A stretch of DNA of 64,000 nt from an uncultured bacterium (lineage in GTDB: Bacteria; Bacteroidota; Ignavibacteria; Kapaibacteriales; UBA4661), in the NCBI GenBank assembly GCA_937899715.1, contig CALCNX010000091.1, positions 28,912 through 92,911 of the forward strand, read 5' to 3'. A program made the translations under genes and the position numbers. The number at the start of each line of letters is the position of its first letter. The stretch's first letter is position 1. The notes beneath the pieces were generated by a model. It was not told the DNA's origin, did not search any database, and saw only the letters and a program-made list of their open reading frames with translations. Below, piece after piece: positions 16,509-25,175 of this stretch.

Positions 16509-19500
16509 TTATTCCAGAACAAACCGCGCCACTTGATGCTGCATCGCCTCGGTGAGTCGGTGCAAATCCTGTGCTGCGTGAGCAATATCTTCCACGCCCG
16601 CCGCCGCTTGCTCTGTGGCGCTGTGCATCGCCTCTATGCTCCGAAGGCTTTCAGCGCTTTTGTCTGCTTGAGCGGCGCTCATTTGCGAGATGCGTCCCAT
16701 TTGCTGTGCGTTGTCGTTTGCACTTGCGACTACTTTTTGCAGGGAAGTGCGTGTTTGTTCCGCCAGACTCACCCCTTCGTCCATCTGCTTCGCACCCTCC
16801 GAGAGCGACGTAACAGCACTTTTAATTTCCTCTTGAATTGTTCGCACCGTTGAACTAATCTGTTTGGTCGCCTGAGCTGTGCTTTCGGCGAGTTTGCGTA
16901 CTTCATCGGCAACAACCGCAAATCCACGACCTTGCTCACCCGCTCGTGCGGCTTCGATGGCGGCATTGAGAGCAAGGAGATTTGTTTGGTCGGCAATGGA
17001 TTGAATCACCTCGGTAATCTCGCTAATACGGTCGCTCAGCGAAGCCAGTTCCGCAACATTCCGCGAGGATTTTTCGACCAGTTTTGCAATATCGTGAATC
17101 TTTTCCACCGTCCGATTCACAATCTCCTCACCGGACTTTGCTATGCGCCGCTCCTCATGTGCCAAGAGAAGCGAGGATTGTACAGTGGAGGCGTGTTCTG
17201 CGATTTCCTTCGCACCTAAACGCATTGTTTCCGAAACCTCCCCAGCATTGCGATATTGCTCGTGAGCAAACGAAGCAAGCGTGGTCGCTGAAGTCGTAAT
17301 ATGCTCTCCTGATAGTGCCACAGACTCGGCTGCCTCCATAACGCCGCCAACAATCTCACGCATCATCGTGATGGTGTGGTTAATGCCGACGTACAAGTCG
17401 TGAATGTCTTCATTGGCGTTGTTTCCCTCATTTTCGGATGAAAGGCTAATCGCTAAATTACCTTGCGCAACTTCATCCAATGCCTGCAAAATGTATTGTA
17501 CGCTTTCCGCCAGAAACATACGCTTTTCTTCCACCGAGCGCTGTGCCACTTCGGCAATATCGCGCAGGAGATGGGCTTCGGATAATGCAAGTTCCGTTTT
17601 TTCTTTTTCCTCCGTGATGGACTGTGTTCGCTCTTGCACGAGTTCCATCAGTTCACTCTCTCGTCTTCTTATGCGCTGCTCACGCCACCTGTAGGCTGCG
17701 GCGGCAAGCGCAATGACGCATAAAACCACAACAGTTCGGAACCACCACGTTTGGTAAAAAAATGGCTTGAGTTCAAAAGTTACCGTTGCATCGTCATTAT
17801 TCCAAATGCCGTCATTGTTGGCAGCCCGCACGCGGAACGTGTAAGAGCCGGGCGGCAGATTCATATAAATTTCCTCGCGACGCGTTCCCACATCGCGCCA
17901 GTCCGCATCCACCCCGTCTAATCTCACCCGAAACTGCACCCGTGACGGCGCAAGATAACTCAGTGCCGTGTATTCAATGGTAAACCTCTGGGTTCCGGCA
18001 GCAAAAGCTATCGGCTCAAACAAATTTGCCGTATCGCTCTCTGTGGTGAAGCGCTCAATTTTTATCGGCGGCGCGAGGGTGTTGTATTGGATGTTTGTTG
18101 GTTCTATCCCCACAATCCCGCGCAGTGTTGGTATCCAGAACATTCCATTTTTCGTTTTGCACGACACAGACGGAGCACTTACCTGACTAGAATTCATACC
18201 GTCCCAGCGTCCGAATAGTCTTGCCGAAAAAGGTTTTTTCGTATCGGCAAATGTATTCATATCCTGCTTAGAAACGAGTTGTATGCCGTCGTTGCCACCC
18301 ATCCACATCATTCCACGCTCGTCTTCGAGGATATTATACACCGATTCGCTTTGCAATCCGTCTTTTAGCGTGAGTGCCGTCAAAACACCGTTCTTGTAAC
18401 GATGGAAGCCTGCATTTGTGGCTATCCATACCGTGCCGTCGGCATCTTCGTAGGAGTGCATCACCACGTCTGAGGCAAGACCGTTCTTGACCGTGAGTTG
18501 CTCTTTTACTCTGCCGTCTGCAAAGCAGCACCAGCCCTTGCCTTCAGTCGAAAGTAACAGTGTGCCGTTACTTCCTTTGGCAATGCCAATAATGGACGCT
18601 CCACGAAGTAATCCCTTCTCATCATCAACCACCGTCAATGTCTCGCCGTCCAGCCGAGCAAAACCGCCGTTTGTTCCTATCCACAGCACACCATCGGGTG
18701 CAAGAAAGAGAGAGCGAACGCGATTTTCCGGCAAGCCCTGCTGCGTTGAAAAAACGGTAAATTTTCCGTCACGGAAGCGGCATAAACCTTGATATGTCCC
18801 AATCCAAACCGTACCACCGTCGGGGCTACTGGTAATGCTTCTCGCCATATTATCCGGCAAGCCGTTTGCTTTGGTAAAATTCGTAAATGTGCCTTGGGAA
18901 AAGCGGCTCACGCCTTCTGCCGTGGCTATCCAAAGGTCGCCGCGCGAGGTTTCATGCACCGAGTAGGTGTAATCATCCACTAAACCTTCTTGCGTGGTGT
19001 AGGTCAGGAATTTTCCATTTTTCAGCCTATTCAAGCCGCCTCTGTACGTCCCAACCCACAAACTCCCCTCGCGGTCGGTCATAAGCGACCACACTTGATT
19101 GTCGGTCAGCCCATCTTTTTTGGAAAAATTGTCAAAAGCCGCATTGATGCTCGTGTTTGCTCGTTTGCGGGTTAGTCCGCCTGTTGTGCCTATCCAGAGC
19201 GTTCCGGCAGCATCTTCCGAGAGCGCCTGTACGCGATTGTCCGACAGACCGTTTTGTGTGGTGATTTGTTCAAGTAGCCCGTTTCGTGCAGCAAATAAGC
19301 CTTTTCCTAACGTCCCAATCCAGAGCGTTCCGGCTTTGTCTTCAAAGAGCGCTTTGATAGGGGTTTTTGCCAACGAATCAGCAAGTGAGGTGTTGTTGCC
19401 CTGAGTATTATTGCCTTGAAATGCTGACGAACACTTGCCATCGTGGGCGATAAACAAACCTTGTGCCGAGCCAATCCAGATTCGCCCTTGTTTGTCGGAA

Positions 19501-20093
19501 AGGAGCGCATTGATGGGTGATGTCGGATAGCCTTGCTCCTTGCTTGCTGCCGAGATAACGCCGTTTTTCATCACGCACAGCCCCTTGCGAGTTCCGATCC
19601 ACAGCGTTCCCTCCGCACCAAGGCAGAGCGACAGCACGACATCGCTCGGCAAGCCCGCTTTGGTGCCGAATGTTGTAAAGGAGCCGTTTTCGTAGCGCAT
19701 CAGCCCACCGCCATTTGTGCCTATCCAGAGTGTTTGTTGGTTGCCCGTCATCTGTTCGACGATGCACCACATCCCGTTATTAGTGATTCCCTTCGTCACT
19801 GCTTTGCTGAAAATGGTAAATTTACCGCCTCCAAAGCGCACCAAACCGTCAAATGTGCCGAACCAGATATAGCCGTCGGAGATTTGACGGATTGTCAAAA
19901 TAGAATTGGATGGCAAGTCTTCGTCGCGTGTCCATGTATCGTGGTTGTACTGCGTGATTGCCATAGCGGGATTAAGCGCGGGCGGCGCTTGCTGGGCAGA
20001 AGCTGGCGGTATAAGGCACAGCACCGTGAGTAGGAACGCGATGGCAACGTTGCAAAATTTTGTTGTCGAGGTGAACAGGGATTGACACATCAT
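16509..20093 (-). CDS. Hybrid sensor: periplasmic two-component-type beta-propeller and Y_Y_Y domain fused to a methyl-accepting chemotaxis signalling domain
   Basis: 1194 residues from the ATG at 20093 (GGAG nine bases upstream); the frame runs on to 20177 without support. The signal peptide is about 1-34. About 12 reg_prop/two-component-propeller blades follow, with recurring phrases such as GTLWIGTRKGLC, GSLWVGTYRGGLNRLKNGKF and GVLWIGTNGGF. A Y_Y_Y domain (about 700-768) and one membrane helix starting WWFRTVVVLCVIAL (about 783-803) come next, then a coiled coil (ERTQSITEEKEKTELALSEA) and a methyl-accepting chemotaxis protein signalling hairpin (about 920-1194) with the hallmark IADQTNLLALNAAIEAARA and GRGFAVVADEVRKLAEST. 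Propeller/Y_Y_Y sensors normally feed a histidine kinase, GGDEF or AraC output; here the output is a CheA/CheW-type receptor tip. No CheR/CheB tethering pentapeptide is seen at the C-terminus (ARFVLE). No che gene lies nearby. Confidence 0.9.
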   Translation of the reverse strand: MMCQSLFTSTTKFCNVAIAFLLTVLCLIPPASAQQAPPALNPAMAITQYNHDTWTRDEDLPSNSILTIRQISDGYIWFGTFDGLVRFGGGKFTIFSKAVTKGITNNGMWCIVEQMTGNQQTLWIGTNGGGLMRYENGSFTTFGTKAGLPSDVVLSLCLGAEGTLWIGTRKGLCVMKNGVISAASKEQGYPTSPINALLSDKQGRIWIGSAQGLFIAHDGKCSSAFQGNNTQGNNTSLADSLAKTPIKALFEDKAGTLWIGTLGKGLFAARNGLLEQITTQNGLSDNRVQALSEDAAGTLWIGTTGGLTRKRANTSINAAFDNFSKKDGLTDNQVWSLMTDREGSLWVGTYRGGLNRLKNGKFLTYTTQEGLVDDYTYSVHETSRGDLWIATAEGVSRFSQGTFTNFTKANGLPDNMARSITSSPDGGTVWIGTYQGLCRFRDGKFTVFSTQQGLPENRVRSLFLAPDGVLWIGTNGGFARLDGETLTVVDDEKGLLRGASIIGIAKGSNGTLLLSTEGKGWCCFADGRVKEQLTVKNGLASDVVMHSYEDADGTVWIATNAGFHRYKNGVLTALTLKDGLQSESVYNILEDERGMMWMGGNDGIQLVSKQDMNTFADTKKPFSARLFGRWDGMNSSQVSAPSVSCKTKNGMFWIPTLRGIVGIEPTNIQYNTLAPPIKIERFTTESDTANLFEPIAFAAGTQRFTIEYTALSYLAPSRVQFRVRLDGVDADWRDVGTRREEIYMNLPPGSYTFRVRAANNDGIWNNDDATVTFELKPFFYQTWWFRTVVVLCVIALAAAAYRWREQRIRRRESELMELVQERTQSITEEKEKTELALSEAHLLRDIAEVAQRSVEEKRMFLAESVQYILQALDEVAQGNLAISLSSENEGNNANEDIHDLYVGINHTITMMREIVGGVMEAAESVALSGEHITTSATTLASFAHEQYRNAGEVSETMRLGAKEIAEHASTVQSSLLLAHEERRIAKSGEEIVNRTVEKIHDIAKLVEKSSRNVAELASLSDRISEITEVIQSIADQTNLLALNAAIEAARAGEQGRGFAVVADEVRKLAESTAQATKQISSTVRTIQEEIKSAVTSLSEGAKQMDEGVSLAEQTRTSLQKVVASANDNAQQMGRISQMSAAQADKSAESLRSIEAMHSATEQAAAGVEDIAHAAQDLHRLTEAMQHQVARFVLE

Positions 20094-20112
20094 GTCGGAA
20101 TTCTCCAAAATA

Positions 20113-20147
20113 GCGTAAAAAAGCCCACACACGAGAGGTATGTGGGC
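20113..20147 (-). terminator. Rho-independent terminator downstream of the S41 protease gene
   Basis: Read on the minus strand, GCCCACATACC...GTGTGTGGGC forms a 7-bp or longer stem followed by TTTTTTACG. It lies between the protease stop (20183) and the start of the propeller-chemoreceptor gene (20093), so those two genes are probably separate transcripts. Confidence 0.8.
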
Positions 20148-20182
20148 GAATCTGCGAAAAGTTTTGGAGCGGTGCAAGAACT

Positions 20183-21790
20183 CTATTTCACTTTTGCTAA
20201 TTTTTGTACTTCGGGGAAAAGTTGTAATGCTTTTTGTGCTTGTTTATCGGCGGTAATGTCCACCATCGTTTTTTCGTTGATGTTCCAGATGCTTCGTGCA
20301 ATTTGTGCTTTGATGTAGGTTTTTATGGAGCGTTCATCGGCTTTGAATTGCACTTCGTCCCACTTTACGCCACGCTTCTCCGCCATAGAGCGAAGCATTA
20401 CCACGGCATCTGCGCCAACGGTGAAGCCCGACAGGAAGCGCGGAAACTCACTTTGGTATTGCTTGCGAATCGCGTCGCCATTTTCATTCATGTAACGGTC
20501 ACAGAACTCGCGCAAAACCTTACTTGCCAGCTCAATAAAGAGTCTTGTTACCGTGTCCGACTTCACGACGTAATCCGGCACGATACCGCCACCGCCATAA
20601 ACCGTGCGCCCGCCAAGCGTTTTGAAGGCAGGACGCGCAGAATCACCTTTTTCTTTGTGGTCGAAATTATCGCCTTCATCGGCAACAGTGCGTCCTTGCA
20701 AAGCGCGATATTTCTGGACATCCTTGTAGTCGCGCTGAATAGAGCGTCCCGACGGGGTATAGTAGCGGGAAATGGTGAGGCGATACGACGAACCGTCTGC
20801 AAGCTCGTACGGGCGTTGCACCAAGCCCTTGCCGAAAGAGGTCTCGCCCACAATCAAGCCTCGGTCTAAGTCCTGAATTGCACCGGAGACAATCTCGCTG
20901 GCAGACGCAGAACCAGCATCAATGAGGACAATAAGCGGAATATCCTCAAACTCGCCGCCGCCTGTGGCAACGTAGTCATCATTGAATGAAGTTTGTCGCC
21001 CTTTGGTATAAACAATTTTTTTTCCGTCGGGAATAAATGCGTCAGCCATCTCAAATGCCTGCTCCAAAAGCCCGCCCGGATTGCCGCGCAAGTCCAAAAT
21101 CATCCGTTTCATGCCTTCCGAGCGTAGTTTCCGTGCGGCTTGCACGAACTCGTCGAACATGGTGGCACGGAACTGATTGACGGCAATGTAGCCAATATCG
21201 GTGCTGGGAATGAGGAACGATGCGCTCACGCTGTAAATCGGGATTTTATCGCGGGTGATGGTAAAGTCCACGAGGTCTTTCATTGCGCCACGCTTGATGC
21301 TGACCGCGACTTGCGTTCCTTTTTCGCCTTTAAGCCGCTTAATTACTGATGTGTCAGCAATTCCAATGGCGTTTTTGCCATCAATTTTCACAATCTTGTC
21401 GCCCGCCCGGATGCCTAATTTCTCACTCGGACCACCAATAATCGGCGTTACGACGGTGATGGTGTCGTTGATGATTTCAAATTGAATCCCGATGCCTTCA
21501 AAACTACCAAAGAGTTCTTCATGCTCTCGCTGTTTGAGCGATGCAGGAATATAGACGGAATGTGGGTCGAGTTCGTTCAGCATCCCTTTGATAGCGGCTT
21601 CGGTGAGTTTTTGTGTCGGCACATCATCCACATAATTTCGTTCGGCATTTTCCAGAATGGATTCAAATTTTTTGACCTGCTCCCGCGCCGAACTCCCTCC
21701 TGAAAAGCGAGGAAGAAAGCGGCTTGCAAGAATAACGCCGAGAAGAGTACCAATGACGATACCGAGTAAAACGAGGGCAAATTTTTTCAT
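20183..21790 (-). CDS. S41 family C-terminal processing peptidase (CtpA/Prc-like)
   Basis: 535 residues. An N-terminal signal/anchor helix (MKKFALVLLGIVIGTLLGVILAS) places it in the periplasm. A PDZ domain follows (FEGIGIQFEI ... PSEKLGIRAGDKIVKIDGK), then the S41 catalytic core with nucleophile Ser in AGSASASEIVSGA and Lys in SFGKGLVQR, the Ser-Lys dyad of tail-specific proteases; LRGNPGGLLEQA is the conserved strand before it. The C-terminal ~120 residues form the usual helical region. These enzymes trim or degrade exported proteins from the C-terminus. It is followed by its own terminator. Confidence 0.92.
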   Translation of the reverse strand: MKKFALVLLGIVIGTLLGVILASRFLPRFSGGSSAREQVKKFESILENAERNYVDDVPTQKLTEAAIKGMLNELDPHSVYIPASLKQREHEELFGSFEGIGIQFEIINDTITVVTPIIGGPSEKLGIRAGDKIVKIDGKNAIGIADTSVIKRLKGEKGTQVAVSIKRGAMKDLVDFTITRDKIPIYSVSASFLIPSTDIGYIAVNQFRATMFDEFVQAARKLRSEGMKRMILDLRGNPGGLLEQAFEMADAFIPDGKKIVYTKGRQTSFNDDYVATGGGEFEDIPLIVLIDAGSASASEIVSGAIQDLDRGLIVGETSFGKGLVQRPYELADGSSYRLTISRYYTPSGRSIQRDYKDVQKYRALQGRTVADEGDNFDHKEKGDSARPAFKTLGGRTVYGGGGIVPDYVVKSDTVTRLFIELASKVLREFCDRYMNENGDAIRKQYQSEFPRFLSGFTVGADAVVMLRSMAEKRGVKWDEVQFKADERSIKTYIKAQIARSIWNINEKTMVDITADKQAQKALQLFPEVQKLAKVK

Positions 21791-21899
21791 AAAGTTTGGT
21801 GGAAGCGAATGGTAAGCGCTGAAAGAGTGGAGATTTTGTCATCTATTGAGAATATAACATACAAGATTTTCGCCAAACAAGCAAGATTTCACCCCGAAT

Positions 21900-23954
21900 T
21901 TACTGCAAAACAACCCTGAGCGACGCACGAACAGAGCGCCCCGGCATGGGGAAATTACGAATGACAGCATACCGTTCATCAAACAAATTATCGCCTTGAA
22001 GCCTTGCTGTTGCTTGCGTGCTGCCAATCATAAACGCCACTTCTACAAATGCACCGACTATGCCGAATGCGGGCAATATGGATTCGGGCGTATTAGAAGG
22101 CAGGTAGAATCGCTCGCCTGCAAATTGTGCCGTTAGCCCTGCGTTCAAGCGAATATTCGGCGAAATACTGCGTTTGAGCGCCAATATGCCCGATGCACAG
22201 TGCTCCGGCGTGTAGATAAGCTGTTTGCCGTGCACAAAACTTGACGGCGTTTCGTTGGTGGCGCGTTGGTAGGTGTAGTTGAGAGTAAGCGTTGCTCCTT
22301 GCTGTTGCTCATCTTCCAATGCCGCTTGAAGGCTTGTCTCTATGCCATAACTTTGTGCATCGGCGATATTCTGCGCCGATACAGTAAAGGGAGAGGTTTG
22401 CACGGCAAGAATTTGATTTTCGGTACGGTGATAGAAGCCGTCCACGCTTACATTCAGTCGAAAAAGTCCATACAAAGCCTCACCATAGACGGTTTGCCAT
22501 GTTTTCCAGCTTGTGCCAAGACTAAAGCAGTTGGCGCGTTCAGGCTTTAGGTGGCTATTCCCGAAATTTAGATAATACAATTCATTGAACGATGGCGGGC
22601 GAAAATTATAGCTCCACTCAGCCCGAAGTGCCCATGCCGAATCAAGTTCCCATGCGCTTCCCAGAAGAGGCGATACTGCTGTGCCGACATCGGAATAGAA
22701 ATCAAGACGTACTGCAGCATTCGCCGCAAAGCGCGTTCCGAACGCCTTCCACGCGACATCGCCCTTGCCCGCAAAAGCAGTATTGGTGCGCTCCACCAAT
22801 GTACCGACATCACGCTGAAGCATATTGCCCCGAAGAGTAGATGTGTTATACTCCACAAGCCAGTCATGCGATACCTGCACATCAGGCGTGGAGGTGCTTT
22901 CGTCGAAATGCAAACGCCCGTTTATCGAATAGTCTTGTGCCTGAAAGCGCTCATCTATGCCGTTTACGCCAAACTGCCGTGCATCGGGGTCGAGGTAATG
23001 CAGCGTGTTCCACTTCCCGGAAGCCAGAAGGGTAAATAGCACTTGCTCCGCAGGAATATACGCCATGCGGAGCGAGACAAGCGCATCGCCCTCGCCCAGA
23101 CGCGCCCTCGCCATCTCGACATTCCCTTGCACGACTGCTCCCGGTGTGCCACGCTCACCCGAACGCGCCATGCAACGCGCTTGCAAACTGAAGCGCGAAG
23201 ACTGCGCCGCGATAAGAGCATTGGCGGCAAGATTACGAAAGTCGGCATTCATGCGCTCAAGAGTAACGTTCTGCCCAAAGTCATTGAATGGAAAAGGGTA
23301 ATTTCCACGGGCAGATTGGTATTCTGCACCAGCAAAGATGCCGCCTTTGCCATTGCCAAAGAGGTCAAACGGTAGCGCTCCCGATAGTGCGCCGCGAAAT
23401 TCTTGAAAGGATGCCGCTTCTGCTTCTGCTTGAGCTTCTGCTCTTGCAACGCTTGATTTTGTGCGGATATTGACCGCTCCGCCCATGGCATTGCCGCCAA
23501 AAACGGCAGCACCGCCGCCACGCACGACCTCAATTTCTTCCAGCATGGATGCGGGCAGTGTTGAAAAATCAAATTGTCCGCTTTGTGTAGATTGCAAGCG
23601 CACCCCATCCAGCAGTACTGCCGTCTGCGAAGCGCTCGCGCCGCGCAGAGAGACCGTTTTTAAGCCGCTCAGACCGCCGTAATTTCGCACAAATACTCCG
23701 GGCATAAAACTAAGCGCATCAGCAACCTGCCGTGCGCCCAGCGTCTTGATAGCTTCAGCCGACAAAGCAGTCGTGGAAGCCGAAAGCCGAGCAGAACTTG
23801 TTCCGATGCGCTGTGCGGTGATGTCCACCGGAGCAAAGTGCTTTGTGCGCACGGTGTCGGCGATTTCCTTGCGTGATTGCCCATATAAGGCTGTAGTATC
23901 GGCTTTGTAAGCGAGACACAGAAGCAAGAGAAAAGGGAAAAGGCGAGTTTTCAT
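21900..23954 (-). CDS. TonB-dependent outer-membrane receptor (BtuB-like)
   Basis: 684 residues with a signal peptide (MKTRLFPFLLLLCLAYKADTTALYGQ). The plug domain is clear: ALSFMPGVFVRNYGGLSGLKTV, SLRGASASQTAVLLDGVRLQ, LEEIEVVRGGGAAVFGGNAMGGAVNI. The remainder is an aromatic-rich barrel ending in the outer-membrane signal (MPGRSVRASLRVVLQ). The motifs fit the BtuB/siderophore type rather than SusC, since there is no carboxypeptidase-like N-terminal domain. No cobalamin riboswitch fits in the short gap before the gene, so the B12 assignment is only by resemblance. A TAGTTTTG -7-like box sits only four bases before the ATG, raising the possibility of a leaderless message. Confidence 0.87.
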   Translation of the reverse strand: MKTRLFPFLLLLCLAYKADTTALYGQSRKEIADTVRTKHFAPVDITAQRIGTSSARLSASTTALSAEAIKTLGARQVADALSFMPGVFVRNYGGLSGLKTVSLRGASASQTAVLLDGVRLQSTQSGQFDFSTLPASMLEEIEVVRGGGAAVFGGNAMGGAVNIRTKSSVARAEAQAEAEAASFQEFRGALSGALPFDLFGNGKGGIFAGAEYQSARGNYPFPFNDFGQNVTLERMNADFRNLAANALIAAQSSRFSLQARCMARSGERGTPGAVVQGNVEMARARLGEGDALVSLRMAYIPAEQVLFTLLASGKWNTLHYLDPDARQFGVNGIDERFQAQDYSINGRLHFDESTSTPDVQVSHDWLVEYNTSTLRGNMLQRDVGTLVERTNTAFAGKGDVAWKAFGTRFAANAAVRLDFYSDVGTAVSPLLGSAWELDSAWALRAEWSYNFRPPSFNELYYLNFGNSHLKPERANCFSLGTSWKTWQTVYGEALYGLFRLNVSVDGFYHRTENQILAVQTSPFTVSAQNIADAQSYGIETSLQAALEDEQQQGATLTLNYTYQRATNETPSSFVHGKQLIYTPEHCASGILALKRSISPNIRLNAGLTAQFAGERFYLPSNTPESILPAFGIVGAFVEVAFMIGSTQATARLQGDNLFDERYAVIRNFPMPGRSVRASLRVVLQ

Positions 23955-23958
23955 GGAG

Positions 23959-23966
23959 CAAAACTA
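23959..23966 (-). promoter_or_regulatory. -7-like TAGTTTTG box directly before the TonB receptor start
   Basis: On the minus strand the sequence reads TAGTTTTG-CTCC-ATG. TAnnTTTG is the Bacteroidota -7 element, but I see no TTTG at the right distance upstream, so this is a weak call. Confidence 0.3.
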
Positions 23967-24043
23967 CAATATTCCCGCGTTTTTTGGTAAATTATCGTTT
24001 GACTGATTACCTTCATTGTAACCATAGCAGAGAATCTACCACG

Positions 24044-25120
24044 ATGACACCCGTAATTAACCTTGCCGATATTGAGCGAAAAGCTGCCGAACAGATGAGC
24101 CATAATGCCCACGAATACTACATCGGTGGCGCAGCAGACGAAATAAGTATTGCCGAAAATGTCTGTTCATTTCGGTCGTTGTCGCTTTTGCCGCGTGTGA
24201 TGCGTGATGTGTCCGTGCGGTCGCTGGAGACCACGCTTCTGGGGCAATCGTTCTCTATGCCGATTGGCATTGCCCCCACGGCAATGCAATGTCTTGCCCA
24301 CGCTGACGGCGAACTTGCCACAGCCCGCGCTGCTGCGGCAATGCGCGTTCCCATGATTCTGAGCACGACTTCTACCGTTGCGGTCGAAGATGTGGCGCGT
24401 GTGCCGGATGTGGCTCTGTGGTTTCAGGTGTATGTTTATAAAGACCGCGAAGCCACACGAGAAGTAGCGCAGCGGGCAGCGGAAAGTGGCTGTAAAGCAC
24501 TTGTTCTGACCGTAGATACGCCATATCTCGGAAAGCGGGAGCGTGAAATTAAGGTGGGATTTCATCTACCGCCGGGGATGGAATTGCCGAATTATCGTGC
24601 TTTGGGAACGACCACCGTGCAAGAAGGCAAGCAAGAATCAGGGCTGGCAAGGCATTTTACGGAAAATATTGACCCCGCGCTTACGTGGAACGATGTAGAA
24701 TGGCTGCGCTCGGTCACGAATTTGCCGATAGTTGTCAAAGGTATTCTGCGAAGCGATGACGCACGGATGGCTGTGGAGCATGGCGCGGCGGGCATTATCG
24801 TTTCTAATCACGGCGGGAGGCAGGTAGATACAGCACTGGCGACAATTCGTGCGTTGCCTGCCATTGCGGAGGCAGTCGAAAACCGTTTGGACATTATGCT
24901 TGATGGCGGTGTGCGACGCGGAACTGATGTTATCAAGGCGTTGGCATTAGGCGCAAAAGCAGTCTTTCTGGGGCGCCCGATTCTCTGGGGACTTGCCTGC
25001 GGCGGCGAGCATGGCGCAAGGCAGGTTCTGGAGATTCTTCGTGATGAACTTGACCTTTCCATGGCGCTCTGTGGTTGCCGAAGTGTGGCGGAAATTACCC
25101 GCGATTTGGTAGTTGAGTAG
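24044..25120 (+). CDS. FMN-dependent alpha-hydroxy acid oxidase (lactate/glycolate oxidase family)
   Basis: 358 residues from the ATG at 24044 (MTPVINLADIERKA); the frame continues up to 23984 without support. The family's features are present: EYYIGGAADE near the N-terminus, MPIGIAPTAMQ, LVLTVDTPYLGKRERE, PIVVKGILRSDDA with the FMN-contacting Lys, SNHGGRQVD with the catalytic His and Arg, and LDGGVRRGTDVIKALALGA for phosphate binding. It oxidises an L-2-hydroxy acid to the 2-oxo acid. An oxidase giving H2O2 is more likely than a membrane dehydrogenase, given its similarity to soluble glycolate oxidases. It is divergent from the TonB receptor and lies 55 bp upstream of dnaG. Confidence 0.92.
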   Translation: MTPVINLADIERKAAEQMSHNAHEYYIGGAADEISIAENVCSFRSLSLLPRVMRDVSVRSLETTLLGQSFSMPIGIAPTAMQCLAHADGELATARAAAAMRVPMILSTTSTVAVEDVARVPDVALWFQVYVYKDREATREVAQRAAESGCKALVLTVDTPYLGKREREIKVGFHLPPGMELPNYRALGTTTVQEGKQESGLARHFTENIDPALTWNDVEWLRSVTNLPIVVKGILRSDDARMAVEHGAAGIIVSNHGGRQVDTALATIRALPAIAEAVENRLDIMLDGGVRRGTDVIKALALGAKAVFLGRPILWGLACGGEHGARQVLEILRDELDLSMALCGCRSVAEITRDLVVE

Positions 25121-25175
25121 TACGTCAGTATGAAACTGTAAGTGGACGATCAATTTGGCAAACAAGCAAGTATTT

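Noticed and set aside
23955..24043. Cobalamin riboswitch before the BtuB-like receptor
   Set aside because: The divergent gap is about 90 bp with no B12-box-like sequence and no room for the full aptamer.
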